NCBI GenBank assembly: GCA_018208355.1 | Contig: CP062796.1 | Coordinates: forward strand, 1,024,494-1,088,493 | Origin: Candidatus Fermentithermobacillus carboniphilus | GTDB lineage: Bacteria > Bacillota > Sulfobacillia > Fermentithermobacillales > Fermentithermobacillaceae | Length of the DNA stretch: 64,000 bases | Reading direction: 5' to 3' | Part shown: piece after piece, positions 61,729 to 64,000 of the stretch | How positions within the stretch are numbered: position 1 is the first letter of the stretch | Layout: each line of letters starts with the position of its first letter | Made by a program: the position numbers and the translations under genes | Notes under the pieces: generated by a model | Told to the model about the DNA's origin: nothing | The model's input: only the letters and a program-made list of their open reading frames with translations | Databases searched by the model: none

Positions 61729-63534
61729 TCAGAAGCTCTTCACTACTTCGTCCACCAGCGATCCGACGTAAGCAACAGCCTCTTTGATTGGCTCCGGTTT
61801 TGTCATGTCGACTCCGGCCATTTTTGCCAGTTCAAGAGGCTTTTTGGTACCGCCGGCCTTCAGGACCTCGAGCCACCGGTCTACCGCCGGCTTGCCTTCT
61901 TCGCGGATGGCTTTGGCCACCGCAGTACCGATGGTTAGACCGGCCGAATAGGTATAGGGATACAGCCCTCGATAGTAGTGGGGCTGCCTCATCCAGGTCA
62001 GGCACGCGCCATCGTCTATCTCTACCTCACCGCCCCAGAATTCTGCCAGGATTTCACCTTGCACCCTATTGAGGAGAGAGGCAGTGACCGGCTCGCCCTT
62101 TTCGGCAAGAGCGTAGATCCGGCGCTGGAGCTCGCCTTCAATAAGGTGCCGCACGAAGTTGTGATAGTAAGTCATAAGCATCTGCATTATCACCCAGCGC
62201 CGTATCCGGGTGTCGGTACTGGTAGAGAGGATATAGTTGCCCACTAAGAGCTCATTTGTGGTAGATGGAGCCTCAACGAAAAACATGGAAGTACGGCAAT
62301 TGGAAAGCCGCTGGTTTCGCTGAGAGAGGACTCCGTGGCCTGCATGGCCGAGCTCATGGGAAAGCGTCAAAGCATTTCGCATGCTGTTGGTCCAGGTAAT
62401 CAGGATATATGGGTGAACGCCGTATACCGAGTTACAGAAAGCGCCGGTTGACTTCCCTACGTTATCAGCAAGATCGATCCAGCGGTTCTTCAACCCGGTA
62501 GCAATTATCTCAGTATATTCTGGCCCGAGGACCGAAAGGCCCTTGAGTATTATCTCCGATGCCTGTTCAAAAGTGGTTTCAGGATTGTACTCCGGATCGA
62601 GCGGGGCCTCGATGTCGCAGTACAAGATCTTATCCAGTCCCAGAACACGCTTCCGGAGCCGGACATACTCCCGCATGTGGGGCGCCAGTTCCTTGAGGAT
62701 GATGTCGTGGAGGTTATTATATACCTCCACCGGAACTTCCTGATGGTCTAGGAGCATGTGGATGGCCGACTTGTAGCCACGAAGTCTCGCCATGACTACA
62801 TTTTTCTTGACCTCTGTACCCCAGGTTGCTGCATAAGTGTTCTGATAAGCTTTCAGCCCTTTGGTGAATGAAGCATAAGCATTCCTGCGCAATACGGTAT
62901 CGGCTGACCGCTCATAGTGGTTTTCGTACAACGCGAATGCCATAGGGAGCTGGTTTCCTTTCCCGTCCACTACCGGGTCAAAGGACATATCGCCGGCCTT
63001 AGACCGGGCATAAATCATGGAAGGAGCATTCAGGACTTCTCCAAGGGCTGCCAGAACCATTTCGGTCTGGGGTTCCAGCATGTGGGGCTTTTCTGCGATC
63101 ATCCTTTCGATCGTCCGCCGGAAAGGCTCCAATCCCGGCTCTTCTTCGAGATACCGCTGGAGAGTGCCTTCCGGTAGGGCCAGGGACTCGGTACGTATGA
63201 AAGAAGTTTCTGCAAAGATTTGCGCCCCGAGGGAGGATACCCGGCTGGCTGCAGCTTGGTTTTGCGGGTCAGTCCCATCTGCGGAAAACTTGAGAGAAGC
63301 GTAGGAGGAAATGCGCATAAAACGCTCTTGAAGCTTTTCATAGGCTTCAAGACATTCCAGCAGCACGCCGGCACCTTGGCCGAGTTTGCCCTTGTACTTG
63401 GTAACGCTACCTATCGACCCGGCAACGTCGTTAAACTCTTTCTCCCACGCTTCAACAGTCGGGAAAATGTCTTCCAGGTTCCAGGTTAGCTCGACCGGAA
63501 CCTCAGAACGCAAAAGACGCCTTTTCATGTTCAT
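61729..63534 (-). CDS. pepF: Oligoendopeptidase F (M3 family)
   Basis: A protein of 601 residues starting after GAGGAGG. The N-terminal part reads ELTWNLEDIFPTVEAWEKEF, the standard PepF opening. The zinc site is LSHELGHAGHGVLSQRNQ (HExxH) with the third ligand in MFFVEAPSTTNELL. The end (YYRGLYPYTYSAGLTIGTAV) is typical. It is a cytosolic peptidase that trims peptides of about 7-17 residues. Length complete. Confidence 0.93.
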   Translation of the reverse strand: MNMKRRLLRSEVPVELTWNLEDIFPTVEAWEKEFNDVAGSIGSVTKYKGKLGQGAGVLLECLEAYEKLQERFMRISSYASLKFSADGTDPQNQAAASRVSSLGAQIFAETSFIRTESLALPEGTLQRYLEEEPGLEPFRRTIERMIAEKPHMLEPQTEMVLAALGEVLNAPSMIYARSKAGDMSFDPVVDGKGNQLPMAFALYENHYERSADTVLRRNAYASFTKGLKAYQNTYAATWGTEVKKNVVMARLRGYKSAIHMLLDHQEVPVEVYNNLHDIILKELAPHMREYVRLRKRVLGLDKILYCDIEAPLDPEYNPETTFEQASEIILKGLSVLGPEYTEIIATGLKNRWIDLADNVGKSTGAFCNSVYGVHPYILITWTNSMRNALTLSHELGHAGHGVLSQRNQRLSNCRTSMFFVEAPSTTNELLVGNYILSTSTDTRIRRWVIMQMLMTYYHNFVRHLIEGELQRRIYALAEKGEPVTASLLNRVQGEILAEFWGGEVEIDDGACLTWMRQPHYYRGLYPYTYSAGLTIGTAVAKAIREEGKPAVDRWLEVLKAGGTKKPLELAKMAGVDMTKPEPIKEAVAYVGSLVDEVVKSF

Positions 63535-63702
63535 TCATGCCTCCTCGTAGCTGGCTCGGCTGATTCACCGTTTAGTTATTTCGAGGCGCGAAGCATAGGT
63601 TCCTTCTTGTCAGACTCCCATCCGCGCCCTTCCTTCAGGCTGTGCTCCGGGAAAACCGAAAAAGCCAGGGTCTCGCAGTAACGAGCAATCCTCCGATCCG
63701 CT

Positions 63703-64000
63703 TCAAAACAGACCCTCCACACTCAAGTAACGCTCGCCTGTATCAGGGAGTATTGCCATCACGCGCTTCCCTTGGCCGAGTTCCCTCGCGATGGACAAAG
63801 CCGCCACACATGCCGCTCCAGAGGAGATACCGGCGAGGATGCCCTCTACCCTCGCCAGCTCACGGGTCGCTTCAAAGGCGTCATCTGACTTAACCTGCAT
63901 AATCCGATCTATTAGTGTCAGGTCAAGCACCTTCGGGACAAAACCAGCACCTATACCTTGTATACGGTGAGTTCCCGGTTTTCCGCCCGAGAGCACCGGC
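63703..64000 (-). CDS. cysK: Cysteine synthase, C-terminal part (gene continues past the window)
   Basis: The open frame enters at the window edge as [20 protein letters not shown] and runs [57 protein letters not shown] to a stop at 63703. [12 protein letters not shown] and GISSGA are O-acetylserine sulfhydrylase signatures (GISSGA belongs to the PLP phosphate region). About 200 N-terminal residues lie outside. Confidence 0.9.
   Translation of the reverse strand, partial: PVLSGGKPGTHRIQGIGAGFVPKVLDLTLIDRIMQVKSDDAFEATRELARVEGILAGISSGAACVAALSIARELGQGKRVMAILPDTGERYLSVEGLF

Overview
The window reads as chromosome of an anaerobic, probably thermophilic, spore-forming member of the Bacillota. This rests on a tryptophan T-box leader, two PyrR-type attenuators, a complete sigY-like operon, Bacillus-style Pho boxes, S-layer-homology (SLH) proteins, one carrying sporulation GerM domains, a rubredoxin/flavin reductase/rubrerythrin oxygen-protection protein, and frequent GTG/TTG starts with strong Shine-Dalgarno sites. 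No rRNA, tRNA, CRISPR array, transposase or integrase was recognised.

Layout. 1-6.6 kb is a decayed accessory zone: a partial YhfZ-type regulator, two degraded ORFs, an FAD flavoprotein, a broken MFS transporter, a nucleotidyltransferase and a relic of threonine ammonia-lyase. 6.6-13 kb looks like a defence-type island: a TOTE-type primase-helicase, a 64-bp tandem repeat array, a winged-helix plus PD-(D/E)xK nuclease protein, a small lipoprotein with a shifted start, a truncated HD phosphohydrolase and a YwgA-like protein. 13-20.7 kb holds a propeller lipoprotein, an intact MFS transporter, a DUF362 ferredoxin fragment, a CPBP membrane protein, and TrpP under a Trp T-box. 20.8-24.5 kb is a sigY-yxlCDEFG-like operon (ECF sigma factor, zinc anti-sigma, two small membrane proteins, ABC transporter) with a candidate autoregulatory promoter. 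24.7-32.4 kb has a class A beta-lactamase-like protein, an SLH/GerM protein, a purine permease behind a ykkC-like leader, the rubrerythrin fusion and an SLH transglutaminase. 32.3-35.3 kb is a c-di-GMP pair (HD-GYP and GGDEF). 36.5-44.3 kb is the phosphate regulon, split around phoPR: pstSCA on one side, phoU and pstB on the other, with Pho boxes upstream of pstS and pstB. 44.3-48.1 kb has a ThiF-like enzyme, an AbgB relic and a tight four-gene membrane operon of unknown function. 49.4-54 kb is carAB behind a PyrR attenuator. 54-64 kb carries a Clp1/Grc3-like polynucleotide kinase, a NUDIX hydrolase, an ABC exporter, an M20 amidohydrolase, a PyrR-attenuated uracil permease with one frameshift, a zinc peptidase-like protein, oligoendopeptidase F and the 3' end of cysK.

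Two themes cut across the window. About ten genes are truncated, frameshifted or interrupted, often next to intact genes with good signals, so this replicon carries many broken genes. Short degenerate duplications separated by about 64-75 bp recur at unrelated places (4.3, 6.6, 9.5-9.9, 39.6, 55.7 and 59.2 kb). The best candidates for undescribed biology are the primase-helicase/repeat-array/nuclease neighbourhood and the four-gene membrane operon.
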